NCBI GenBank assembly: GCA_902806565.1 | Contig: CADCXA010000065.1 | Coordinates: forward strand, 186,001 to 250,000 | Reading direction: 5' to 3' | Source of the DNA: Hypoxylon rubiginosum | Lineage: Eukaryota; Ascomycota; Sordariomycetes; Xylariales; Hypoxylaceae | DNA: 64,000 nucleotides | Shown: positions 21,301 to 33,281 of the stretch, piece after piece | Layout of the letters: the number at the start of each line of letters is the position of its first letter | Position numbering within the stretch: the first letter of the stretch is position 1 | Notes under the pieces: generated by a model | Seen by the model: only the letters and a program-made list of their open reading frames with translations | What the model was told of the DNA's origin: nothing | Databases searched by the model: none | Translations under genes and position numbers: made by a program

Positions 21301-22158
21301 TTAATTGAAGACGACAGTCTTGTGTCCGTTCAAGAACACTCGCTTCTCACTCCACCACTTCACAGCTGCGCCCAAGACCTGACTCTCGACGTTGCTTCCC
21401 TCTTCGACCAATTCGTTAGCGCTCAGGCTGTGATCCACGCGCGCCACCCTCTGCTCGATGATCGGGCCCTCGTCTAGGTCCGCCGTCACGAAGTGCGCCG
21501 TGGCGCCGATGATTTTGACCCCGCGCTCGAATGCCTGGTGATAAGGTTTCGCCCCCTTGAAGGACGGCAGGAAGCTGTGGTGGATGTTGATGATCTTGCC
21601 GCTCATGGCCTCGCACAGCCCCGGGCTGAGGACTTGCATGTAGCGGGCGAGCACCACGAGGTCGATGTTCTTCTGCCGGATCAGGTCTAAGATCTGGCGT
21701 TCCTGCTCCAGCTTGGTGTCTTTGGTCACGGGCAGATGCCGGAACTCGACGCCGTAGCTCTCGGCCAGAGGCTTGAAGTCCGGGTGGTTGGATATTATCA
21801 GGGGAATCTCGATACCAAGCTGGTTCGTCTTGGTCTTGAAGAGCAAGTCGTTCAGGCAGTGACCGATCTTGGACACCATGATCAAGACCCGAGGCTTCTT
21901 GCTGGCCGGCCGCAAGTCGTACTGGTACATCTCCAACTCCGACGCGAGCTTGGCCATGGGCTCGTCCAGGTTGGCCGTCGTCTCCGCATGGCCGAAATGG
22001 ACCCTCATGAAAAATCTCTGAGACGTCCGGTCCGAGAACTGCTGCAAGTCTAGGATGTTGAGGCCGTGGCTGGCCAGGAGCCCGGTGACGGCATGGACAA
22101 TGCCGGGCTTGTCCGGACAGGAGAGCGTAAGGATATGGTCGTCGCTTGTAGACATCAT
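21301..22158 (-). CDS. purU: Formyltetrahydrofolate deformylase (PurU type)
   Basis: An intronless frame of 285 aa, the usual length. An N-terminal ACT domain (about residues 7-85, LTLSCPDKPGIVHAVTGLL) precedes a formyl-transferase/hydrolase domain (about 90-275). The catalytic Asn-His-Asp set is visible in NIHHSFLPSFKGAKPYHQA and ATAHFVTADLDEGPIIEQ. The enzyme hydrolyses 10-formyl-THF to formate and THF, balancing one-carbon pools and supplying formate (family knowledge). It is bacterial in style (no introns, GC-rich), and such genes occur in many filamentous ascomycetes, so any transfer would be old. ATG ATG opens the frame; either Met may be used. Confidence 0.95.
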   Translation of the reverse strand: MMSTSDDHILTLSCPDKPGIVHAVTGLLASHGLNILDLQQFSDRTSQRFFMRVHFGHAETTANLDEPMAKLASELEMYQYDLRPASKKPRVLIMVSKIGHCLNDLLFKTKTNQLGIEIPLIISNHPDFKPLAESYGVEFRHLPVTKDTKLEQERQILDLIRQKNIDLVVLARYMQVLSPGLCEAMSGKIINIHHSFLPSFKGAKPYHQAFERGVKIIGATAHFVTADLDEGPIIEQRVARVDHSLSANELVEEGSNVESQVLGAAVKWWSEKRVFLNGHKTVVFN

Positions 22159-25100
22159 TTCGTAATGTTTACGAAGCCAGATTGCATCAGAATTTTTCGT
22201 ATTTTTACCGTGACATGACTAATTTTCATTCTAACAGACCTGGATGTCAATGACTTTTAGTCTCGGCTTGAGATCGGCCTCAGGATTGGTGCATAGCGCC
22301 TTTGCATCTATGTAACTAGCGTATATATGCGATAATGAAGTATAATCGTGATTATCGGATTAAGGTATAGGATCGTGTAAGTATAACCTTCACCTTCACC
22401 TTTACCGTAGAGAATGTGAATATCCATGTTGTAAATTCTTTATAGTACTAATGACTCATCACCATGGGCTTGTAATAAGAAACAAGACAGTCTGCTCAGT
22501 ATTTCATTATTGGATGTACCTACATTGGTACCAACTGCGCCTCTTAGATATCGTGGTGCTTTATCCGACTAACCTGACTCCTCAAGCAACATCGAATTCT
22601 ATGATGGAAGCAAAATAGAAGGCTCCAAGGAGAAACCTGAAGTTATGTCGAAACTTGAGTTGTTGGTATTGCTGTATTCCAGCAGCTAGACCTCTATAGA
22701 GAAGATCAATGTCGGGACTAATGTGCCATTCCCCCCTGAGACACTACAGTGACTAGCGCATCCACGCAGCAGTTCTCCTATTCACGTACCTAAAAATAAC
22801 TAACCAAGGCGGAGATGGCTCGTGGCTCGAATATTATAAGTGAACACTTAATAGTTAATACCTAGTTTAAGCCTCATGATGCCAATCCGCCATTCAGAGG
22901 GAATGAATACCCGCTTAGGCAGTCTTTTGCTTATATCAGCCTGCATATAAGCGCGGCCCGCAAGGGAACGGCACTTGATTATTGAAGGTTTAAGGCGTTC
23001 TAGAATGAGATGCTCTCGATCGCGACATGGATTCTCCCGCACCTTTGTTTTTAGTGGGTGGGCGAATAAGATAGAATTTGGGGGTTGCGCCACGGCGGAA
23101 ACCCGAGCCGTCAGATAAAGTTGCGGAGCTATGTACCATGGAACTTACCAATTTGCCGGATTTAAGAGCTTAGAAACCTGAAAATACATACCTGTGTTCA
23201 ATTTTTTTCATCGAGTAAACCGCATTGGCTAAAACCCCTTCTCCTACCTTGCAGTGGGCTACGATATTTTTATCTTGCGAGGTTGACGTAGGTAAAGTCA
23301 TGTAGCGGCTAGAGATCGCATCGCGGTGCCGAGGCGTTGAAGATCGAGGCGAGCAAAATCCTAGTCAGATCTGATCTGACGCCTAATCTGAGGCGGCTAG
23401 CACTCATAGTTTACCTACGTACCTAGGTAGGTACATAGGGAAATCTGCCAGCACAGCAAAAATCAACTTGCCAAGTCGCCGCTAATGCCCACTGACTTCG
23501 TATTTTCACCATGTTCTCACCGCCGATGCGCTTCCGTATGCAAGGGAGAATCAAGGCCGGACGATGCCGAAGGTGATAAAATATCTTCATAGGATGGCGA
23601 TTTTTGTTGTCGAAACCGAGTGCTCGTTAGCATGTTCTGCAAGGGGTACGTACGCTTTGTCTATCTTTTGTTCCATTTTGGCCGTGGACCCAGGGCCTTG
23701 GCTGAATACGCCTCCGGGTAAAGTCTTTAGGTACATACTCCTTAAGCACTCTCCTGAGTCCGGATGTACATGTGGTGGTGGACTACTCACCCGCAAGCTG
23801 CAGCTTTCCGATGGTACGTTAGCACCGTGACATGAAATTACCAACACAGTGCCTTTACATACATACATATGTAGGCACGAAATCCATCATACTTTCAGCC
23901 GGTGATCCACCATGTTGCACAGAAAGTCGTAAAGATGGATACTATGGTATGTGCCCAGATCGAAGGTGCAGACCAATCCGGATCGCCAGATTCCCTTTGA
24001 ACTGTGCTGTGTTAGGTACTATGTATACCATCATCTCACGCCACCGGTCCCATGCGTGTAAAGCATAGCTGCACTCCTGGTTTGCTAGAAAGTGAATTAG
24101 CATAGGTCAAAATTCATCCCAGGACGGTGGCTTATGAGTTTGTTGCTAACAGGTCCTCTAAAGCCTTTATATCGATAAAAGTACACTGCTAGTATCCGTA
24201 ATCCCCTCTCTTGCGGAGTAAGTATAAAGTTTATGGCATAGAAGCGTGTTATCCTTTTGGCCGCTTGCTGGCGAGAACAAATAATTTGATCCTTTCTACC
24301 GTTAGATCAGGTGTTTTGGTCGTGTCATCCTTCTGCTGCGTGCTCTGGATCTATCGATTTTTGTCCCCTTGTCCAGGAACGCGCGTTGTTCTGTCCCGGC
24401 TATATTCATCTGGCTCTGGCTGGAACGCAACACAACCAGGCCATTCAATTAATATATGGCCTTCGGTCCTATACCTAGCCTCACGTACATCGTTCGGGAA
24501 GTCCATTCGCGCAACCCCACAGCTAACCGGCTTCGAGGACAAGGAATAAGGAAAAGAAAAAGAAGCAAACCGAATTTTACGAGCTCATCTGCAAGATATA
24601 TCGGCCTGTCCTCGTCGTAAGGTTACCTCAACCCTCGACCTTTCCCTGCACCAAGTGCTCCTGGTCCACCTCAGGAAACGTTACGAGGGTGATCGACATT
24701 AGGGCAATTCATTTTCGTTCAGCTCTTTCGCCTTGCGATCCTCAGCTGCAGCTATATTCCAAGTATTCCAAGGAGCTCTTATTCGTCACCGAGATATCGA
24801 CGGTACACAGCATCGAAAAGCCCCTCTCGTACCCTCGTATTCCCCGTCGTCGGTATAGCAAATAGCGGTTGGTCTCGACTGCTTAGATCCGCCCAGAATA
24901 AAATTGAAAAAGTTGGGATCGGCCTCGTTCATTATTTTCTTTTGGCCCGAATCGTATATCGAGAAAGCAAAATTCGCACCTTCCAATCCCGAGAGATTAG
25001 GTTATTAGGTTGTTAGGTCTTTAAAATCGTTAGTTAGGACGCCTTAACCTCCATAACCGCAACCGCTACCTATTCTTTACTTCTTTTAAAAGGGCACGGG

Positions 25101-25436
25101 AGGTACGAAAGCTTAGGTGGAAAAAGTACTTCCCCCCTCACCACGGCCAAATTTTCGAGGCCTTTGAACTTGCCACTTACACTTACACCTACACTTACAC
25201 CTGGGGTCGGCTCACTCGTTATTCCTCCGTCTCCGTTTCCGTTTCCCATTTTCACCTTCGTCATCCAATTCAATATCTCAACATTCGTTCTTCGTCCTTC
25301 GTCCTTCGTCCTTCGTCCTTCGTCCTTCGTCCTTCGTCCTCGCTGCACCTCAGCGTAATTGGATCACCTCTCCGGATCATTCGTTTTCTGCTTTGGATAA
25401 TTTGACCTTAACATCGTCTATCCTTAGCATTTCAAA
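22159..25436. other. Gene-empty stretch of 3.3 kb
   Basis: No frame here shows a domain or a splice-consistent structure; the longest (23564-23830, 24211-24549) look random. It contains nested ACCTACGTACCTAGGTAGGTAC-type palindromes near 23413-23440 and simple repeats near 25180-25340. The last few hundred bases are probably the leader of the downstream gene. A non-coding RNA cannot be excluded. Confidence 0.4.
25281..25341 (+). repeat. Heptamer tandem array, unit TTCGTCC
   Basis: Seven to eight near-perfect copies of TTCGTCC lie about 100 bp upstream of a gene start, in the presumed 5' leader or promoter. A shorter ACTTACACC array lies at about 25178-25203. Confidence 0.85.
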
Positions 25437-26656
25437 ATGATCAACTTTTTCGTGAATTGGGAGCTATGGCAGCAGATGACCTTTGTAAGTGACCTTCTCC
25501 ATCCATCTAGGCTCCGTGTGTCCGTTTTGCTTATACCCATCGCCAACAGGTGCTTGCCGCAGCGATTGTCGTGGTATTCTGTGCAGGGTTGATCAAGTTA
25601 TGGTGGTTAAGCAGATATCTTAAGAAGCACACGGTCCTTGATCTAGAAAAGAGAGCCAGGCAGACGGAAATGCAAAAGAGCGGCCTTCCTGCCGGCAAGC
25701 GGGTTGATATTCCTTTCGGCGTGCGCGCAATTCAGAGCGGTATACAAATCGACGGTATCTGGATTTCGCGACCTGGCAGCCCGATCTTGGTCAGCCAAAG
25801 CAGCCCATCAATATCCTCATCATCCACCCTTGAGCCCGACAGTAGGCCGAAAGGGAAAGAGAGGGAGTTGTCTGTACATTTATCAACGACGGTCACTGAA
25901 GTTCAACCAACACCCGAATTAACTCCACAGCCAAGTTCCCCAGCCAGCCTGTCGGAAAGGCATATTCCGACCGGGGTCGAATCCGACCATGCTAGAACTT
26001 TTCCTCTGGGGGCACAACCTACCTACCGACCAGCGGGCCCATCGCGCCGCCGAACTGATATCACTGTTACCAAGATCCCTGATGTCGACACACCAAACCG
26101 GCCCGAACGCAGTAGTGATAAACATCTACAAGTCGAAACGTATGTCCCCACGAATTCGTTTTCGAGCACAGAATCCTCGGCATCTTCGTCCTCGCAACAA
26201 AGGACAGTAGTGGACCGTAGCTCATCGTCGTCGGACGAAGGCACCAATCACCTGCGCTACGTGGCCAATCTTCGACGGTCCGCCGCACCATCGCCTCGAG
26301 CGCTTGTTTCCTTTGACGATGCTGAGCCTTTGGAATACGACACGGATTACTTCTCGAGCAATTATGCTGAGAAAACAAGGAACCCTTTCGAGACGCCCTC
26401 TGCTCCTGAGTCGCAATGGGTTTCTCGACTCCCGCTTGCCGCTAATAAGCCACCGCCCCAGCGATCTTATTCCGGCGAATCCCACGCAAACACGGCATCC
26501 AGACGAGTCAATCCAGGGTTTGAAATATTACCTGCTGGTACCTTCGGCCCATCTGACAGCCAAACCGAGGTAGAAGAAAGTCGACCGAAGAGACATAGCG
26601 GTAACAAACTCCAAAAAAGGAACCGGTTATCAAGAGAAGGCCCGCCGACGAGGTGA
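25437..26656 (+). CDS. Membrane-anchored, mostly disordered protein of unknown function
   Basis: Two exons, 25437-25484 and 25550-26656, 384 aa. Exon 1 encodes MINFFVNWELWQQMTF, and intron 1 is phase 0. A hydrophobic helix (about residues 15-36, VLAAAIVVVFCAGLIKLWWL) is followed by a basic, amphipathic segment (RYLKKHTVLDLEKRARQTEM) and the ordered-looking DIPFGVRAIQSGIQIDGIWISRP. The remaining 300 aa are Ser/Pro-rich and charged, with likely phosphorylation sites. The conserved-looking part is the first 90 aa. I recall similar N-termini in Sordariomycetes but know no function. Confidence 0.75.
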
Positions 26657-27719
26657 TATCCAGGAACTAGAGTGTATAGCACGGAGGGGGACCATGATGT
26701 GAACTTGACGGGACCGGTTCCCGAACATTGTCGCCCGCTGCGTGAGCCTCAACTACATACCACACCGAAAGAATGTAGATAGCATTTTGCTCAAGCGAAC
26801 CTAGGGTAGTTGCAACGAGACAATTCCAAGGGGCTCCCGCATTAATATTGGCGTTCATAAAAGAGGGAATAACACCGGAAAGGGATCTTGGAGAATAATT
26901 AATAGTTTAGATCTTCTGCATACAGAACGATTGGAAGGGGTAGAAACACTGCTGCTGCGGCGCCAAAGCACGATGATACACATACATAATTAATGGAAGC
27001 GTTCTATTCGTGACGATAGATTCGTCTAGGAAGGTTATATTGTCTCTTGATGACCGACTTGGTCGACATCGAAGCAGTTGATAACATGTTGGGGCGAGGT
27101 CCGTCAAGATAAGGTTGTCCCCATCCAAGTTTCGGTACTCGGCATTCTGTCGATCATCGTCTTCGGCACTTGTGTCGTTGCGTCCCTAGAAAAAAAATAC
27201 GAAACTGGAAAAAATGTAAGCACAACGCGGCGGGCAACGCCTTTGTTTTTGACGATAAAGACATGGTCCTAGACTCCTAGAGACTTAGAATCTTAGTGAG
27301 ATTGGCGTTAACTAGGGACGAGCTGAATTCCTATAATTACAATACCCCTGCAATATTTACGACCCATAAACAGTTTAGGCGGGAAGATCTCATAGGTTCT
27401 GGTGATGATTACACGATCTATTTGAAACCTGAAAGCAGTCCTAACAGCCCTAACAGAGCTAGGATAAAAGCCACCTTCAACCTGTCGAGACACCTGGGAG
27501 TACGATGCTACGTACCTATTGCAAAGCAAGATATATAGTTGCAAATGAAAAAGCCCAAGCATTGCAGATAATCCCCAACTGAAACGCCAAAGCCATGCAT
27601 ACGACTCATGTAAGAGAGAGCCCCGTCAATCATCATCCCGTAGTTACTTCGTGTCCCGTGTCGCGATAGCATTATACAAGGACCACATTATTACGCGCGC
27701 GAAACGGTGGCGCGAGCTA
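26657..27719. other. Intergenic between two converging genes, no gene seen
   Basis: Small frames on both strands carry no recognisable features. It includes the 3' ends of the upstream gene and of RAD51. Confidence 0.4.
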
Positions 27720-28899
27720 TTAGTCCTTCTCCATATCCTTCGGCGCTGGGTCTCCGATGCCGTCTTCTTTAATAGCAAACAAGCAGTCGCTCTCTGGTAA
27801 GCAGGGACTGTCGTAGATCTTGGCGATACGAGTCTCGGCACGGCCCTTCTTCAGACTGACTCGCGTCGTACTGGCGTGGGCGATGATGTTGCCACCGATT
27901 GGCTTCTTCGGATCCGGGTTGAACATGGAGCTGGGCCCGCCGTCGACCTGCGCCACGACCTGGTTGGTGATAACCACGGCGATTCCATATTCGTCTGCTA
28001 ACCTCTGCAGCGTTCGCATGAATTTGGCCAGGTGGGTCTGTCTGGAAGACAACTCTCCTCGGCCGAGGAAGTCTGTTCGGTATAGAGAAGTGGCGCTGTC
28101 TACGATGAGGAGAGAGAATCGAGTCTCGCACATCATCGCGGAAGCCTGGTTCAAAAGTTGCAGCTGGTGGTCCGAGTTGTAGGCCCGGGCGTAGGCAACA
28201 TTGTCCAGCACTTCTTCTCCGGACAAGCCGTAGCGGTTAGCAACCGCAAGCAGCCGCACCGGTCTAAATGTGCCTTCTGTATCGATATATAGGCATTTGC
28301 CCTCGCCGCCGCCCATATCGAAGGGCAATTGACAGGTGACGGCGAGGGTATGGCAAATCTGACTCTTTCCAGTACGGAACTCGCCAAAGAGTTCCGTTAC
28401 CGAGCCAGTCTCGACACCACCGGCAAGCAGAGTATCTAGGTTTTTTGATCCCGTAGTGATAGAAATCAATTCGCTTCTTCGCTGGTGCATCTCGGTCGCA
28501 GTTGTGAAGCCCATAGGGACCAATTTCGATGCTATCGAGCTGAGATTAGAAAATGCCTTCTGTAAGAAACTGGTATAAAAGCAGGTAGAACACTTACCTT
28601 CTGCGAGGATCTTGGCAGCCTTCTGTTCAGATATACCCTTGACCTGTTCCAGGGTTCGCCTTGGAGTATAGGCAACCGACTCTACGGTCTGGTAACCTCC
28701 TTCTGCTAAAAGTTGACAATCCCTCTTCGTCAAGCCTGCGAGACCCTGATGCGGTCAAATAGGTTAGCATATAATAGTAGGCACATCGTAGCATATATGC
28801 ATCAAAACTTACTTCTAAAGCGTGGACGGGCGTAGGGGCGCCGGGCCCGGTCACTCCACCCTCCTCCCCATTTGCGCCGTCCTCGTATTCTTCAGCCAT
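27720..28899 (-). CDS. RAD51: Rad51 recombinase
   Basis: Three exons on the minus strand, 28899-28813, 28745-28598 and 28531-27720, 348 aa. The N-terminal helix-hairpin-helix domain ([28 protein letters not shown]) is followed by the RecA core with Walker [10 protein letters not shown] (near residue 124) and Walker B LLIVDSA. The L1/L2 loop regions and [18 protein letters not shown] are intact. It forms the filament for homologous pairing in double-strand break repair (family knowledge); the Neurospora orthologue is mei-3. Intron 2 is read through without a stop by a naive frame, so a predictor could wrongly keep its 66 bases. An in-frame Met exists 12 codons upstream; the shorter start matches fungal Rad51. 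Confidence 0.97.
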
Positions 28900-29386
28900 A
28901 TTCGCAAGCTCCCTGGATACGATCTTTCCGTGCAAAACCTGAAGGGCCGAGAAGAAAAAAAGAAGTACCCAGGTAAGTTTTGAGAGACAGACTTAGGAGG
29001 GGACTTTATGGACGCGTCGACGCGAACTAGTGGCGAGGAAAAACAAATGGAAATCGCGGGAGCACGTGATTAAACTAATCACTTTAAATGGGATTCCGTG
29101 CCTGTTCCAGCCAAGCACCCCTGGCACCAAGCGGAGCAGCTGCAACCAACTGCTAAGATACCCGCGCTAAGTTGCTGCTACGGGTAGCTGTTACTAAAAG
29201 GCAGTTGCTAACTTCTTATCGATAAACTTTTCCAAAAGTAAATCGCATGTCAGTTCCAAGGTTGTTTTGGAGCTTTAGATTCCAGTTGCCCAGTTGCAGT
29301 TGCAGTTGTAGTTGCGCGCCGACCTTCAAAAGAAACGACTTTTCCCATCACACCACACAAAACATCCTTAGGGCTTCGGACTCAGT
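28900..29386. promoter_or_regulatory. Divergent promoter RAD51/NUP120 with TTATCGATAA palindrome
   Basis: 487 bp between start codons. CTTATCGATAA lies at 29215-29225, 162 bp before the NUP120 ATG. An ACGCGTCGACGCG-like palindrome at about 29010-29023, nearer RAD51, resembles a fungal MluI-box (ACGCGT-type) cell-cycle element; this is inference. Confidence 0.4.
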
Positions 29387-32300
29387 ATGGCTGCTGCGTC
29401 CTATCTCTACCAGGAAACGCGCCTCTCCTTGGAGCCGTCCTCCAGCTCGTATATCGTCGACATAGAGCTCCCTTCCACTAGCTCCCTAGGACGAGCCCAG
29501 CGACAAACTAGCAAATCAGCCAAATCGACCGCGAAGAATGATGCCGCCCGAGCCACAACATCAGCCATATACTACCGAAAGAACCACAGCTTCCCAAAGG
29601 GTTTTCTATGGCGAGTTCTAGAGAACGATACCGTCCTAAGCATACGGACCGTCGATATCTATAAGCCACAGAAAGCTTCCGACGCGAACCTCATCCTGAA
29701 CTTCCACTTCCCACACCGAATCATACCTACCTGTGTCGCTCTTTGCGATCCATCAGACCACGATGCGCTTAGTATATTCGTCCTCGACACCAACAACCAA
29801 CTATACTCCATTTTTCTGAGGCCCGACTCTTTCCGCAAGCGTTCATTCGCCGAAACTGGCCTTGGAGACGCATGCAAAGTATACCAGCCTAATGCTTTCC
29901 GCAACTTCAAGCGTCCTTACAGACTGGTCGTAGTCAACAATGACCAGCTGGTTGCGACTCTCTCTGACGGAGGCCATATACGTTTTGATAGAGATGGTTC
30001 GTTTGCTGCCCACCCTCGTCGCCATTCGTGAATCTGACACTAGAGTTCTAGGACCTCACGCACCTTGGCGCGAAACTTTCTACAATGCGAAGGGATGGTT
30101 CCGAAGCCTGTTGGGAGGTCGGGGAGATCTAGACATCAAGGCAGCTGCAGCTGCAGTCCAAACCAACCTAGGGCTGAACAATGCCTCTTTTCTCTTTACC
30201 GTCTGCCTCGATCATCACTTACGAATTTGGAATTTTAACAACGGGCAAATTCTTGGTGCGATCGACTTGCTAAACGCCCCGCGAAATCCCCAGGAGACGG
30301 GGAAATGGCAACTGGACGCGTCCCAAACGAACCTAATCCGTATCGTCGGAGGCACCGAGGGCAAGCGGCTATGCGTGACGTATTCTCCGATCGGCGCCGG
30401 AGAGTTTAAGTTTTGGAGATTACAGTCTGACGACGAAAATTCCGTTGACGTTGGCGATGCTTTTCCCGAGGACCAGTTTATACCGACCCCTCCTCTTGGA
30501 TCGGACGTTTGGACTTTGGCGGATTTCAACATAGGAGAACGCTCGGGATCCCATGGATATGTTATGTGGCTCTTGTGGAAAAACAATATGGCGTATCGAG
30601 TTCAGGAACTGACATTTCTGGAGGAAGAGCTTCCAGACGTCTGGCAAAACCGTTGGCAGTCTGTGTTCTCTGACACGGTGCTACCAACGGCACCCGTCTC
30701 TGGCCCATCTGACTCTACTGACCCTACAGAAAAATGGTTGCAACAGATTTTCTATCCGAGTCGGTTCCCTAAAGTGACTATCGAAGCTGCTCTAAGTGCC
30801 TTCGAAGGAGCCATTGGAAAACGGAGCGATACCTCATCTCGTAGTAGCCAAGGTCTCGCCGAGTCGATATGCTCTGCTATCGCTTCAACTTCATCACTGA
30901 ACAAGACATCATCTGGTGACGTGGACCATGAGCAATTTAGAACTTCTAGCGAGTTGCAGTGGCGAAAATTCTACCGGATCTTACTTGAGCTTGACAAGCC
31001 GAGGGGGGAGGCATTGGCGCTGGCGTATGAGCCGGAGTCGGGAATGCCATGGGTTGTATGTGCCGACAGCATCTCTGCTATTAGAGAGAATAGCACGTTG
31101 GAACGAATCTGTCGCAACCCGAATCTAACCTTTAACGGATCACAAGACGTTCCAACTATCGTCACGACCGGTCTTAACTTCGTCGATGGGTTTTCAGACA
31201 ACATGATGCAGATTTGTCACTCGGTACTTCGGGCGGATATGTATGACGAGACGCCTAGAACGTACGAGGAGCGCATCCAATTCTTTTCCGACAAGGCAGG
31301 ATTCTGGCGTCAAATTTCGGACGAAGACTGCACCCAGGTGACGGAAGCTTTTGGCCCGAATTTCAACTTGATAACAACAGTCTTGTACGATACGGTGTGC
31401 GGATTGTTTAACGAGACCTGGGAACCCCAGTATGCAACTGAGATGCCTCTAACAGAATTCGGGCGGAAGATAATTGTTAAGGCGCTCCAGGACGTTACGG
31501 AACTGCAATGGCAGATCTGCTTCAGCCAAGTCATAATGCTTGTCCATATGGAGTTCGAATTTGACCGCCCGGAAGATGCTCTTCATCACACCGTTGAGGT
31601 TGGCGTAGTATTTAATAACTTGCTAGTCATACTGAAACGGCTCGAGCTCCTCCGATGGCTTGCCAATACGCAGATATCCACACCGCTCCCGAGGACGGAC
31701 AAGGTGAATTCGTCGTTTAGCGGCTCACCCGCAGCGTCGAAACGACAGGCCGAGGAGTATAGGGTGCTCACGGCTCTCGAGGCTAACGTCGGACATCTCC
31801 TCGGGCTGCCCGAGTCTGCATCTATCTCCTCGGTTGGAATGCCATCGATAATTACGTCAATCGTGGCCGATCTTTGTGCCGTCCGAAGTGATATTGAATT
31901 GCAGCCCCATTACTTCCAATGCGGTCTGCTTGTCAGAGACAGGGCCGACCTTGCGGTGGAATTGACTGGCTTCTGCAACCAAAACCCTTTCTCGACCTAT
32001 GTGCAAGGACGCGTGCATCTTGCTCTCAAGGACTTTGCAGCTGCGGCTACGTACTTCAGGAAGGCAGCCTATGGCATGAGTAAGTGGTTAACAAAGGAGC
32101 CGAACGAGCTTAGCTAATAGTGAGCTTAGGTACACCAAAGGCAAAATCTGAAAGACATAGCAGTGGCCTCCTTGACGAGACCGAATGGAACCTCCTCTAC
32201 GCGGGCCTACCACGATATTACGCACATATAGTCGCCCTGTTTGAGCAGCAGAAGGCGTATTCGTTCGTTACCGACTTTGCCCGTCTCGCACTCCAGTTTG

Positions 32301-32971
32301 TCAACAGCAAAACAGAAGATGTCGACAATGTCCGAACAGAACTCCAGTGTCGCCTCTTTAGTGGCGCCATATCCACTTCTCAGTTCGAGTTGGCGCATTC
32401 GACCGTCGTAGCAATCAGGGACCATGCTCTACAACACTCGTGCTTGCGGGGCCTCATCCAGAGGATGTGCGACAACCTTCATAACTCCGAACTGGTCAAT
32501 TTAACCTTCCCTGGCCTTCAAGGTGCCGTCGACGATATTCTTGCGCAACATTGCCAAGACGCGGTGGACGTTATCACTGGCGTCCCGTATCACCAGATCC
32601 TCTACGCTTGGCGTATCAAGCGAAACGACTACCGCGGCGCTGCCGCGATTCTGCTAGACCGCATTCAGAAACTCAGACAGCTTGGAGAGGGCGATCAGGT
32701 GACGGGTGAAGATGTTCTCGACACGGCCGTGACCAGGCAATACTTGATGCTTATTAACGTCCTGAGCTGTGTGGAGCAGAAGCAAGCGTGGATTACTATC
32801 GAAAGCCCAGTCCGCCCAAGCAAAGTTGGCTCGGGCATCGACCTCGCGAAGCGCAGAGTAGTGACTCTAGCCGATATTCGAAAGGAATATCAAGACGAAC
32901 TCGACCGAATCGCCGCGATTCACAACAACCAATTCGGGTTCGCGGCAGACGACGAGATGGAAATTCTATGA
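29387..32971 (+). CDS. NUP120: Nucleoporin Nup120/Nup160
   Basis: Three exons, 29387-29996, 30052-32079 and 32130-32971, 1159 aa; introns of 55 and 50 bp restore one frame. The N-terminal beta-propeller region includes SIYYRKNHSFPKGFLWRVL, a typical Nup120 segment, and VCLDHHLRIWNF near residue 265. The C-terminal alpha-solenoid includes FRKAAYGM and YYAHIVALFEQ, then HQILYAWRIKRNDYRGAAAILLDRI. Nup120 is a scaffold subunit of the Y-shaped Nup84/Nup107 complex of the nuclear pore (family knowledge). Intron 1 uses GTTCGT and a short branch-to-acceptor distance. The length is normal for filamentous fungi. Confidence 0.93.
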
Positions 32972-33281
32972 GATTAGGTTACTACGGAGGATGAGAGTGA
33001 ACGATCACAAATGTATAACAGCATGGCATGTTTGACTAGATGATACCTCCTGAGTTAATATTAGACCTCAGGACCTCGCGGCAGGAAAAGAAAAACGAGA
33101 ACGCGAATTCCAACAAGTTTTGACTGAACTGTAGCCCTTCACGAGTAACGCCTTAGCTCTGCCCTAATGGCAGACATGCTAATCAAAGACCAATAAACGC
33201 CATGCCGACAATGCTCGACCTCGAGTGACAATATACACTGAATTAGGTAACAAAATAGTGCAAAAGGGGGGATATCTCGCT
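32972..33281. other. 3' intergenic between converging NUP120 and VPS26
   Basis: Only untranslated 3' ends are expected. Nothing else seen. Confidence 0.4.
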
